DNA of 64,000 nt from NCBI GenBank assembly GCA_030770535.1, contig JASVEC010000002.1, positions 2,046,001 to 2,110,000 of the forward strand, read 5' to 3'. The position numbers and the translations under genes are program-made. Shown here piece after piece: positions 23,373 to 35,334 of the stretch (position 1 is the stretch's first letter; each line of letters starts with the position of its first letter). Below the pieces are notes generated by a model that saw nothing but the letters and a program-made list of their open reading frames with translations, did not search any database and was not told the DNA's origin. The stretch comes from Batkoa obscura (taxonomy: Eukaryota > Entomophthoromycota > Entomophthoromycetes > Entomophthorales > Batkoaceae).

Positions 23373-24369
23373 GTTTATTTCATATGTAGTATTGATATCT
23401 TTATGATAGGTATAGAGTCAATATTAAATGACAAATGAAAAATGAAAAATAACAAATGACAAATAATGGATAAACGCTAAAAAATAGTTCAAAATAAAGA
23501 TAGTTATTAATTAATAGAAATTTACTATTTTTAGTAATTTTTTTAATGTTTTTGTTAATAATCTGATAAACAATAATAAGGTTGATAAAATGTTAAATAA
23601 ACAAATTGATTAAAGCAATACTTTATTCAATATTAAACTACCAGATCATGGCATGAATTTTGAATTATCAACTCATTAACTATCAATAAATTTTCCAACG
23701 TCATAGTTAATTTAACTCAAATCGGATTATGGATTATAATCTAAAATTGTAATAAATCTTCAATTGTTCTTAGATTTAATTGACTTTGATTTTTCTAATA
23801 AAATAAAATTTACTAAATATAGTAAATTTTTAATTCTAATATTTATGATGTAATAATACAACAATAAAAATTAATGAAAATAGCATACAGATCAATCAAC
23901 TAAATTACCTCTCTATAATATTACTAATATTATCGGGTTATGGCTTAAGTCAAACAAATTATTAACTTATCAATTTTAATAAGAAAATTTCCAGTATTAT
24001 AGTTATTTTTTTAATATTGGATTATGGATTGGTATTTAAGTTGTAATATTCTTCAACAGTCCCAGTTTCAATCAGGTTTTTAAGTTGGACGTATAGGATT
24101 TAAGTTGCTAGTATAAACAAAAAGTGGTTGTGTGTATCTATCCCTTCCTTCGGTCTTTGTTAAAACTCCTTATAGGTAAAATGTTTGTTTGTGTAATGTT
24201 TAAATAGTTTATTTAAAACTTTGAACTCCAATAGAAAAAGTAGAATATTTTTGTTAAATAGTAATAGAATTACAATAAAGTAGAAAAGGATTACAGCGAA
24301 ATCAAATTGAGTCAAAAGCCGGTTTTATTGAAATAAGAAAGAATTAACTCAAAAACCGTAAAGAAAAAT

Positions 24370-25545
24370 GAATAGGGCTGTAGGTAGTAGATTTTGATGA
24401 ATACAACAGTTGAAAATTCAAAGATTCTTTTAAATCGATACTTTTTCTGGCTTCTGATAATCACTTTTAATTTATAAGTACCACTCTTTAACTTGAGTAA
24501 AATATCAACAATTATTTTATGCTGAGTAGGATCTAAATAGTTGTAATGACTGGAAAATAGATTCTTTGGTCATTTGGATATCTTTTAGTAGTAGTGGATG
24601 GGTGAAGAAAGTTTTTGACTAAAGGGTACATATATTCAGTATCAATAAAATATTCATAAAATACAAATTTAGTCCCAATAACTCTTATAAGGTAAATCAT
24701 TTCGTCAGCTTTATTAAATCCTTTTAACGGTTCCTTATCATATTATTACATACTGTCCCAATGATTCCACTAGCAATCTGTCATTCTTCATATATTGCTT
24801 TATCACCAATGTTTTTTAAATACTTGTCTTTATCAATTAATATCACTTTATTGTGTTTTTCAATACTATACTTTATAGCAGATATTACAATATCAAAATA
24901 AATCTCAGAATAAATCTCAAAATAATAACCCCTACAGGATCTTAATAAACGCCGAGTGCTCATTAAATTTCAATTGACTCAATAAAAAATTAGCAAAGCT
25001 ATCTGTATTTGATTCTAATTTATCAAATCTCATCTTTTGATTTTATTGAACTAGTTTAAGATAGTCAATCGTTGATTTCCCTTTCTTTGTATAATGGCTA
25101 TTTATTTCCCTTCTTATTTCTTCGTTTTTATACAAAAATAGAATGAAATATCAATGTGTTCTATTTCCATTATCAAACTATTTATTTCTTCTCTTAAATC
25201 ATATTAAATTCTCAACGTCTTATCTACGAAATTCACTTGTGGATTATGGAATTTAAATCCCATCCTTTAATACTATCCTCACTGTTCATTTTAGCTTAAT
25301 ACCAAAATAATCTGAACCATGAGATAATGAAGGGAGTTTATCAAGTTGAGGGACACCAGCTAAAAGCATCACTAAGGCTTATTTTTCCTGTTATTCAAAA
25401 CTAATTAGCAAATCTGAACTATCTCTGCTCTAGGAACCAATTTCTTAAAGAAAATCATCAATTATTATTTGCATACTCTTTGTACCCAATTGTTTTTTTC
25501 CAATAAATTAAGCTGGGAAAAGCAAAACCTTGGTTTAAATTAACT
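24370..25545 (-). pseudogene. Decayed protein-coding gene of unknown family
   Basis: On the minus strand several stop-free blocks in different frames look protein-like and follow each other in order. They include V-P-Q-L-D-K-L-P-S-L-S-H-G-S-D-Y-F-G near 25350, F-D-I-V-I-S-A-I-K-Y-S near 24900, Y-L-I-R-V-I-G-T-K-F-V-F-Y-E-Y-F near 24690, then P-L-V-K-N-F-L-H-P-S-T-T and L-K-L-K-S-G-T-Y-K-L-K-V near 24480. Many stops and frame shifts separate them. I do not recognise the family. G+C is slightly higher here than in the flanks, which fits old coding DNA. Boundaries are approximate. Confidence 0.35.
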
Positions 25546-26796
25546 CTTAGCTGAAAAATACAATACTATAGTCATTATATGGATAACCCCTTGTCCTTTT
25601 AATTATCTCTATACTTATAAACTGAAATTTAAAATGATAATAATAAACACAACCATATTTTAAACAAATGAGTATTCAATAAACTATAATACAATATTAA
25701 GTGTGATTTAATGTTGTATATCTGACGATATTTTAAGAATATAGAAATCCATAAAGAAAATAAAACAAAATACTTAAATAAAAATAAAATATATGTAAAA
25801 TTCAAAGAATATCATATTTGATAAATATTCTTTATCTATCTTACAATTAGAGATATATTATAAGATTAAAGTCATAAAAAAGGATATACTATATTAAATT
25901 TATAAAATAAAGAATACATAATTTTAAATTCAAAATATTAAAATAAAATAATGTTTTTAAGGTTTTAGATAAATCTTATTATCAAAAATCTCCATTTATT
26001 AAATCAATCAGCAATATATACTAAAACTATGTCCCCTGTTTATCTACATTACTTTTACTGCTTAAACTATTACCTAAACATTTATCTCGAAAGCTAACAC
26101 CTTATATTTTAATATAAATCTAAGGATTGAAAGTCAAAGATCAAAACTTCTTTGTTTCTAATAATTATTTTAAGTATTAAATCACCAAATGCGAATTTGA
26201 ATATTAATACTAATAATAGTAATTAGGTATTAATTTTCAAACAACACTTACCAATTAACAAGAAATATAGAAAGAAAAAAAGTTTAAATTGTAATTTCTG
26301 TATAATAATAAGAATAAAACTTCTATCTACCTTAAAAAACGATTGTTTTTGAAAAGAAAATCTTCAGTCTTTTAATTAGCCTTTTTGGGATAAATCAATT
26401 TGGAATGTAGTAACGAAGTTAGATATTTTTATAAAATCTACATTTCTAGAACTAATATAAATGATAATATAATAATACTTAATAACGTAATAATGCCTAA
26501 TAACGTAATAATAGTCATAAAGTATTTTTAAAGTGAGCAATGAAACAATAGCTGTTTAGAAATAACGAAAGATTACATATTCAATTTTAAAATAAAGGGA
26601 AATACAACATAGTAGTTGTAGTTGACATTAGGAAAATTATATTGAGTTAAAGCTATGATAAAAACATACAACGCTATTAAATTGATGTAATAAAAAACAG
26701 CAAACATTAAATATAAAAGAGAAGTTAAGGTAATCTTCTGAAATTATCAAATAAAAACTCCTACTTATTAAATACTATCTACTAAATAAATCAACA

Positions 26797-27060
26797 ATGA
26801 ATACTAAATTAATTGCTCTTTTTATTGCCACCATATTTGCTGCTCCAGCCATTGTTCGAGATGGGGATGATTTTGGTGTTTCTGATTTCTTTGATGCCTT
26901 ATCTAAAGGGCTAGCAGAGCAGCCAGATACAACTCCAACGCCAGTCGATCCACCAGCTGCTAATCCCCCAATTGCTAATCCCCCAATTGCTAATCCCCCA
27001 ATTGCTAATCCCCCAGCCGCTAATCCTCCATCGCTTACTCCTCCAGCTGCTAAGCCTTAA
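26797..27060 (+). CDS. Small secreted protein with N-P-P-[IA]-A repeats (87 aa)
   Basis: An intron-free frame of 87 codons. The leader M-N-T-K-L-I-A-L-F-I-A-T-I-F-A-A-P-A is a clear signal peptide. An acidic middle (D-G-D-D-F-G-V-S-D-F-F-D-A) follows. The C-terminal third is proline-rich, with the 15-base unit coding A-N-P-P-I repeated five to six times. The near-identical repeat units suggest recent expansion. It is the intact member of a family with relatives at 46, 867-1070 (broken) and 28038. Extended proline-rich peptides are often wall-associated or effector-like; that role is inference. Confidence 0.6.
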   Translation: MNTKLIALFIATIFAAPAIVRDGDDFGVSDFFDALSKGLAEQPDTTPTPVDPPAANPPIANPPIANPPIANPPAANPPSLTPPAAKP

Positions 27061-28037
27061 AGGAATAGATTCTTATTACTTCATATATATTATTATCTAT
27101 AATAAACATACAAACTCAACTAAAATTTAATTAATTTTTAACTCAATGTAACAAACAATAATTTAGCAGTTAATATATGGGGATGTATTTTTTTGCTCAG
27201 TAATTTTACTAACAATTTTTTCACTCAAATAGCGCTTGAAAAATGGAAAAGTAATGAAACCAAAAAAATATTCTCATATTTTAAAGTATACTTTTAATTT
27301 GTCGATAAAAATTTTGTAAGACTAATGTATTATTATTTTGTTAATATAATGCCTAAATAACTTTCAGTATTTAAGCATTAAAAGTAGACGATTAACATAT
27401 ACTATAGTAATACTATCTTTTTTAGTGTTTGGTATGATAGTATGTATTAAAGTTAAGGGATCAAATTAAAAAAATGACGATATTAAAGGACAAAACAGCG
27501 AAAAGAATGATGATAATAGTATAAATAATAAACAAGGTTTAACCTCGCCACTAAAAGATGAAGCAGGTATAGTAAAAATGGTACCAATAAAAAGAATAAA
27601 TAACTCGGTATTTATTATAGAAAAGCTAATGGTTACAGTTTATCCTTTATTAGTTCAAATAGTCTTTTTTTGCGCCTCAAGAGTGCAATACAAGCAAAAT
27701 CTTTATTGACAATAATCCGATAACTATGAAGTGGGATTTCACTAAAACTTCCCTTTAAGGGTTTTTATCAGGATTTTGAAGATAAAATGCTTCAAAAATG
27801 AGAGTATTTTGAAGTTTAAAGGGTGTTAAAATAGAATTTAAAGTTACTTATTAAAAAATAAGTTAAGATTAAGAATGCAATATTAGGTTAAAACTATAAT
27901 AAAAGGGTATAACGGAATTAATTAATGAAATCAAGGGCACTAGATATTGTATATAAAATATTAAAATAAAATCATTATTTTAACTTTTCAAATAATCATC
28001 ATAGTAAAACTAATAACACATATTAAAATAAGCACAA
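27061..28037. other. Intergenic spacer with MITE copy 7
   Basis: Between the two proline-rich peptide genes. MITE copy 7 lies 115 bases after the first stop. No other feature was recognised. Confidence 0.5.
27175..27279 (+). mobile_element. MITE-like element, copy 7
   Basis: It starts ATATGGGGATGTATTTTTTTG and ends with a drifted TTCTCATAT. The inner AGCGCTT and TGGAAAA arms are intact. Confidence 0.85.
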
Positions 28038-28274
28038 ATGAAGACTAAATTTAGTTGTTCTCGTTATTGCTATTACCTTTGCTGTACCAGTCACTGTCCA
28101 AGATGTAAGAACTTAAGCGCTTCTGAACCTATTAATATTTCTAGGCCAATCGATGTTTTAGTTAAAAGGCTCAAAGACCATAAAAATAAAGCTTTAGCAC
28201 CATTTATACCTCCTATAGTTAATCCACCACCACCTGCTCCTCCAGCTGCAGCTCCTCTTGCTACCCAAACTTGA
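28038..28274 (+). pseudogene. Frame-shifted relative of the proline-rich secreted peptide (or variant gene)
   Basis: The open frame from ATG 28038 gives 78 aa ending in a proline-rich tail (P-P-P-P-A-P-P-A-A-A-P). Its N-terminus is cysteine-rich and not a signal peptide. The neighbouring frame, from about 28053, reads V-V-L-V-I-A-I-T-F-A-V-P-V-T-V-Q-D, matching the leader of the 26797 copy, and soon stops. So the signal peptide and the tail now lie in different frames, which needs one shift near codon 5 and another near 28105. A broken paralogue is the simplest view. Assembly error, or real use of the new cysteine-rich frame, remains possible. Confidence 0.5.
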
Positions 28275-31200
28275 AACAATAGTTTACCTCTTACCCCTAT
28301 ATACTATTTTTACAATAAAATACTTAGATTTATATTGTTTTTATGCATGATAACTATCAATAATGACTTTAATTTAATAACTAGTTCAACGATACAATAA
28401 GTAAATTAATGAGTTAATTATAAATAATAATTTTAAAAAATCAAATCAAAGTAAATCGCTATATTGACTTTAATAAATGGCAAGGAGTGATTAATAATAT
28501 CATCCTGCTATAGATAGTGGAAAGTAATGAGAAAATGGTGGATAGATAAGAATTGGTAGTAAATATGTGTTTTTTATCTTATAAGACTTTTACAATTTAA
28601 GAAATATCTTAGATCTATAATCAACGCTTTTATATATATATTAAAACAATGTATGATATATGAATGGTTTATCCTTGAGTAAAATTTAATAAGAGAGATC
28701 AAAAGAAAAATGAATAAGATTGTGATTCAGTAAAGGACAGTAAATTAAGGGAAGTGTTTCAAGCTTATTTAGCTTAGCTCTATAAAAAAATGAACTGTGT
28801 TAAGTAAATTAATATTCTGTCTTAAATACATCAATCCAGATATAAAATAGAAGTATATTACTAGAATAAGACAAAGTAACCTGATAATCAAGTAACTAAA
28901 GTTTTACACCTTTAATTGGTTCTCCTTCAAGTATACCTAAATTCGTAATAATTACTTATACCTTTAAAAATAGCAATAGGGGTAGTAATAATAAAAGCAA
29001 CGATTTTGTTTTCTTATCAATTGTTTTAATAGATAATGATTGAAATATTGATAACTATTTTATAATTTAAATGTTTTTGTCCTACCTTTTTATGTTTAAT
29101 AATAAATATCTTCTGTTATACTTATTTAATTATTATACTATTAATCATATCTTTAATTTAGTATTATTATCTTAACACTAGTTATTATGTGACATTGGAA
29201 TCTACTTTAAAATAAAAATATGGAGATGTTTTTTTGACTTCATTACTTTTTCTATCTTTTAAGCGCTATTTGAGTGGAAAAGTTATTAGTAAAAAGTTAT
29301 TAGTAAATTCTTAAATACAAAAATATATCCCCATATACTAATTTTTTTTAAACTTAATTATATTCATTGAAATTTATAGTTTATGCATTAAAGCTGGAAA
29401 TCAAATTAGATCATTTTATAATTAAAATGGTTCATTTACTAATTTCAATTGATTCATTTTAGAATTAAAATAGGAAAAATATTTACAAAAAAAAAGATAA
29501 GCGTCAATCAATGAATGATTTAAATTTGGACAAAATAGATTTATAAAAGTTACAATTGTTTCAAAGTTGAATAATTCATAACTCTTGGTGTTGAAACTAA
29601 CTAAAACAATTTTTATAAAAATCTTTTGGAGAGGTTTAATTGCCAAAAAATTGAGTTGATATTTAAGATAAGGTCATGGTTTAACTCATAGAAGTTAAAC
29701 TAATCTTATATTAATGAATTTATACAATATTAACAATAAAAATTAAAACAAAATGAATATTTTTATTTTTATTAGAAAAACTATAAAAAAATAATGAAAC
29801 TCAATTTAAAACTAATTAAAGTTTTAAATTGAGGGGGGGAGGTCTTTTAAACTTTCTCCAATTAAGATAATATAAACCTGAAAATTCGATTATTTGTACA
29901 CCTTTTATCCAAATGTTTAGCATGTTACGTATTTTTATAAACATATTTTTACATTCACCTTTGGTAGATCAAGTTTGGTACTAAGTGACAGATAAGTTTT
30001 GGCATCAAATTAGCAAATTATTATTGAAAAAAACGATAGGCTTTAAGAAAATTGGCATAAACTGTGCCAAATATTATTACCAAATACCTTTTTAATCAGC
30101 CATGAAATTTTAAAGTGAAATGGTAATAAAAATCTTACACAGCTTTAATAAGAATGATTTTATAAATTACCCTCTATATTTAAAGCTTTTAATTTGACTT
30201 GGGCTAAAATTAATTCCAAGGTCATTAATTACAAATATTTTTTATGTCTGAAAGTAAAATAATTTTTAGATAAAAGTTGAAATGAACTCTATACCCTTAG
30301 AGGAATGGAATTGCCCAAAAAGCTAGATTACTTAAAAAATACCTTATAGCTTATTAATAAATATTTTATTATTTAATATTTACTTTTTTAACATTCTTTT
30401 AGCAATATATCATAACTACTTAATTATATAAAATAAAAACAATCTAAAAATAAGTATATTTTATTGAAAAAAGCTACTCTTTTTTTTCAATAGTAATCTA
30501 TCATGTGATACTAACATTTATCTACGAATTGAACCAAAACTTGATCTGTCAAAAGTAAACAAAAAGTATACTTATTAAAATATGTAACATACCAAACACT
30601 GGAATAAAAGATATATATATGTATAAAATAAAACCGGTAAAAAGAAAGCGAAAAAAGATATACAAAATTAATTATTAAAATAAAATTGAGATCTAATAAA
30701 TTTTTATGAATAAGTATTTCAAATAGATTCCAATAATATCCAGTTTAATAATATTAAACCACCATAAATTTTATGAAAAATTAAAAATAACGTTTTATTA
30801 ATTTTTAATCTAACATGATTAACGCAAGATGATAACTTTTAACCACATCATTTTAATATCAAATTACCAACTAATTTAATATTTATTTTTGCCATAATTC
30901 TTTTTCATTAGCTTATGATGTTTTTAAATCTTTATTTTAAAATGTTAATATTTTATTATAAGACAAATAATATCTTTATCTTTATCTTTATCTTTAACTA
31001 TTAAAGATTTGTTATGAAATAAACTATTATTTCTGAGAGTCAATAAAATAAATAAAAGTATAAAAAACTATTAATAGTCTTCTCTTATTCCCATAATATT
31101 ATCTGTTAAAATTCAAAAACTAATAAATTCGTTAGTGGTAAAAAGGAGGACACAGAAAATACTACAATAAAGAGAATCTTTAATTGGTTGAATTAAATTT

Positions 31201-31745
31201 ATTTTGAGAAAAAGCTAGAACTATTTATTGTAGGGGTAAAATCATTTTAAATTAGTTTCTATTTAGATTTAATGATTAAAAAAAGGAGAAAGATTGAGAT
31301 TTAAGCATTAAAATTTAAAGGGAAAATAGATTAAAAATTGTACGATTTTTAAGGAGGGTCTATTTTGATTATTCTATTAAATATGATTCATTATTATGAC
31401 ATTATTATATTTATTTTATTATTATTGTATAGTGGATATTATTTAAGGAATAGGTTAAAATGACAAAAAACGGAAAATTCTAATAATAGCTTTTGCAAGT
31501 CCATAATGCCAACTTACTTTTTACACCATGCTAAAAGTAAAAAGTGAAACCAGTCGCTTTAATTGGCTAATATTTTATTTAACTAAGAATAAAAAGTTAA
31601 CCTAAAAGAGTCAAAACTTTAGATTAAAATAAAAGAAGTGGTATGAATTTATTTTAATTTTTTAATCTTTTTCAATCTTTTTAGCTTATTATTTTATAAA
31701 TTATTATTATTATTATTATTATAATATAAAAAATTATTGCATGTT
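28275..31745. other. 3.5-kb gene-poor stretch
   Basis: It contains MITE copy 8, short poly-purine runs and a (TTTATC)n patch near 30975-31000. The 74-aa minus-strand frame at 29422-29646 has some hydrophobic helical character but no recognisable family. No complete gene was seen. Confidence 0.5.
29218..29336 (-). mobile_element. MITE-like element, copy 8, with an internal 14-base duplication
   Basis: Reverse orientation. It starts ATATGGAGATG and ends ATATCCCCATAT. It is about 14 bases longer than the others because AGTTATTAGTAAAA is present twice in tandem (29281-29308). Confidence 0.88.
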
Positions 31746-34472
31746 ATGAATCGATATGAGATAAAGAAACAAATCAATTCGGGGCATTTGGTTCTGTATT
31801 TGAAGCTGTGGATAAAGAAAATGACAATAAGGTAAATATTAACAGTTGATAATTACAAACTCTATAAACCTGTATATTATATACTAAATTGTATACTTTT
31901 TAGGTAGCTATTAAAAAAGTCCATAAAAAATTCTATGAATTAAATCAAAAAAAGAAAAATCGAGAAGTTAAAGTAATTACATAACAATCTCTTATAATCC
32001 ACAAAAATATTAATCTTAATCGCTAGGCTTTAAACGCACTATCACACCCAAATATAATAACTTTAATGGATTTTGTACAAAAAGGAAATGGACTATATTT
32101 TGTATTTGAATTAATGGATTACAACTTATATGAAGTTATTGCTAACCGTAGAGGAGCTCCATTTCCTTTATCATTAATTCAATTTATATTGTAACTAATA
32201 TATACTATTTCATAATAATACAATACTGATAACTTAATATTCATATAGAAAGGAGACTTTGATAGGTTTAAATTATTTGCATAACTCTGGATTTTTTCAT
32301 CGGGATATTAAACCAGAAAATATATTAGTGTCTGGAAATAAAGTTAAAATAGCTGATTTCGGATTAGTTAGAGAATTGAACTCAGGTTCAAAGAGATTAT
32401 CAAAGTATGTTAGTACCAGTTGGTATCGAGCACCAGAAGTATTTTTTGGATCTCAGAGCTATGATTCATCAATAGACTTATGGGCTTTAGGTGCAATAGC
32501 TTCTGAATTAATGACATTAAAACCTTTATTTCCTGGAAAAAATGATAATGATCAAATATTTTTAATGTGTAATGTATTGGGCTCACCAACAGAATCTTTT
32601 TCTTTAGGTGGTAAATGGACACTTGGAATACAATTAGCTTCTATTCATGATATTCGATTTCCAAAAGTAGAAGAAGGAAGTTTAAAATCAATATTACAAG
32701 CATATACTTATTATGATACTACTTGTCTACAATTTATTGTTAGTTTATTACAATATGATCCAACTTTAAGACTTACTGCAGCAGAAGCATTAGATCATCC
32801 CTTTTTTAGTTTTACTTGTAGTAATAATAATCAAAATGTTGATTTATCTATTTCTTATCCTTATTTTCCAAAAGAAATTACTCAAATCGATTTTTCTAAT
32901 CATTCATTAGAATTACCTAATATCAATGGTAACGGTACTATTTCTCCTTTCATTAATGGCTTTATATCATCTTCAGAAGAGGATTTAGAAGAGGAAGAGA
33001 TTATTATTAATAATGAAATTAATCAACAAATAGAATTAGAAGATAATTTTAATTTATCTTATTCAAGTGATAAATTAAGTGATCCACATTCTATTATTTA
33101 TAATACAAATAATAATGAATCTTCTACATTATCTATGTGTTTTGATTATCCACAGAATGAAACATCTTCTTTTTGTTCCTTAAATAACTTACCAAATTTA
33201 AATCAAAATCAATCTAATAATGATCAAATAGATGAAGAAGATACTAACAATAATCATAAACCAGTACCATTTTATCTACAAAAGAAAGAATTCCAATTGT
33301 TTGCTCCACCACCTAAATTTTATCATAATGAAATGGAAATCAAAAGATTAAGTATTAATAGTAAGAGGATTAGTAATAATAGTAGTAATAAAAGGAGAGC
33401 CTCTGAAATCTACTTTAATTTTGATAAACATAATCAAACATATGATACTTTTGATATTACAAATAATCCTACTAATTATAATTATAATCGACGTCACTCT
33501 TTATATGATATTTTAGATTCTTCAGAATTAGCTACATTTCCAATTTCATTATCGAATAATGAACCTAAGATGGTAGATAATAGTACTTCTCCAATAAAAT
33601 CCCCACTTCGATTAAAAGAATATAATAAAAGAGAAAAAAATCATTTTCGTAAACCAAGTAAACTTGTATCAGGCTTAAGAAGAATGTCCAATATTTTATC
33701 AAAAGAATTTATCAATATAAAAAAAGGAAGTGGAAGTGGAAGTGGAAGTGGAATTTATAGTAATAGTAATAGTAGTAATAATAGTAATATTCGACAACAT
33801 AAAAGAGGATTAAGTTTAACTATTGGTAATAAGGAAATGTCTTCTTCTACTACTGCTTCTTCGTTAAGTCCAAATATCAGTGGAAATCATTATAAAGATA
33901 ATGAATTTCAACAATTTATTGAGAATACATTTAATGATATAGCAAATGATACTACAATTAATAGATTATCAAGTTCTTGGGATCAATTTGAAACACATTC
34001 TGATTATTTAAGTATGAATAATTATAATAATTATCAGTATAAAACTAATTTGAGTTTAACTAATAGTCAAACTACAAGTCGAAAAAATAGTAATAAAAAA
34101 TTAAATCGTAAATTAAGTTTTAAAATTAAACCAATGAGTCCAAAGAGTCCTAATAATAATCCAGCATTGGCTTTTAATTTAACTTCCAATTATACAAAAG
34201 AACTTGATCAAAATAACAATTCAAATGATAAATTTTTTGTAACTTATTCACATCCAGCTACTCCAAATAAAATTAACCTCAAAAACCAATTAAACTTAAA
34301 TCATAGTTATGATAGTACTAGTACTACAACAAATCATAATAATAAGAATACTTTGGGATACAAAGGGAGTATTAAAAAGGAAAATATTAAGAATGATAAA
34401 AAGAGAAAGGAATCGATTAATGGGTTGTTTAGTAGAATTAAATTATTTTTTAATTCGAAGAAAGTTAGTTAG
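31746..34472 (+). CDS. RCK/MAK-type protein kinase (Ime2-like), one-base frame break in exon 1
   Basis: The exons are 31746..31831, 31904..31972, 32027..32190 and 32249..34472. Together they are 2543 bases, one short of a multiple of three; with the missing base the product is 847 aa. The kinase domain (about residues 4-300) shows G-A-F-G-S-V, V-A-I-K-K, F-H-R-D-I-K-P-E-N, A-D-F-G-L, W-Y-R-A-P-E-V and S-I-D-L-W-A-L-G. Together with Y-V-S-T before the W-Y-R-A-P-E this is typical of MAK/ICK/Ime2 kinases. The TxY activation site reads S-K-Y and the usual T-R-W-Y reads T-S-W-Y. A long Asn/Ser-rich tail follows, with a (G-S)n run near 33730. The break lies in a run of four G at 31781-31784. Family roles are in meiosis, morphogenesis or growth control. 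Confidence 0.85.
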
Positions 34473-35334
34473 ATATAATATCTAATTAATAATCTGATAT
34501 TTTGTTTCTCTCAGTTGTTTGATAACTCATATATCCCCCCTCTTCCTTTTTATTTTCTGACCCTGATTTAACTTTTCTCTTCCAACTTCTTTTTCAACTT
34601 TTTTTCTTCTTCAGCTTCGGCTTATCTTTTCCCCCTAAATTCAACCTCTTTTCTTCTCTTATTTTTTTAAAGGTAGAGCCTTCTAGTTGTTTAGTTTATA
34701 ATAAACTTTGTAATAAATTAAAATGTAATATTTTAAACTAAATTGAATAGTTGTAATGATATCCTTAAACCATCTTACTTTTTTTGATATTGAGTTTAAC
34801 TTTAATAAATATTATAAATGATTATAAATGATAATTAATAGTGACAAAATTAGATGTTAAATGAATAAATCTTGGGTCTATTTATATCTGTTGAAATAGT
34901 GGTTTTATAAAATTTCATAGTACTATAATCTAAGAGTAAGGAATGAATAATATGATAAAAAAGCATTTAATAATTTTAATTACTATTATTTATAAGCATC
35001 ATAATAGAAGCGCATTTAATAAATATTTATATTATCATTGTCTATAAATATTATGATAAAAATGTATTAATAAATTATATTATTATTATATTTGGAAACT
35101 CTGAATTTTATATAAATATACTTTATCCTAATTAAAAACTAGAATATGGGGATGTATTTTTGTGTTTAAGAATTTTGTTAACAATTTTCCTACTCAAATA
35201 GCGCTTAAAAGATGGAAAAAATAATGAAGCCAAAAAAAACATCCCCATATTCTATTTTTCAAAGCTTATAAATATTTTTAAAATAATACAAAATATAATA
35301 ATTATAAATAAATAAAGCTTTTATTAGGATATAA
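34473..35334. other. Intergenic spacer, convergent ends
   Basis: Between the convergent kinase and HECT genes. A C/T-rich run follows the kinase stop (34530-34670). MITE copy 9 lies at 35144-35250. Confidence 0.5.
35144..35250 (+). mobile_element. MITE-like element, copy 9
   Basis: It starts ATATGGGGATGTATTTTTG and ends ACATCCCCATAT. Twelve bases at each end are perfect inverted complements. This is the copy closest to consensus. Confidence 0.92.

Larger units (their letters stand above)
21605..26796. other. 5.2-kb gene-poor stretch with one MITE and a decayed gene
   Basis: It is strongly AT-rich. It holds MITE copy 6 (23265-23372) and traces of a decayed minus-strand gene (24370-25545). 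No intact gene, tRNA or rRNA was recognised. Confidence 0.5.

Noticed and set aside
29422-29646. 74-codon minus-strand frame
   Set aside because: It has helical character but no family resemblance and no flanking exons; it may be a chance frame or an old fragment.
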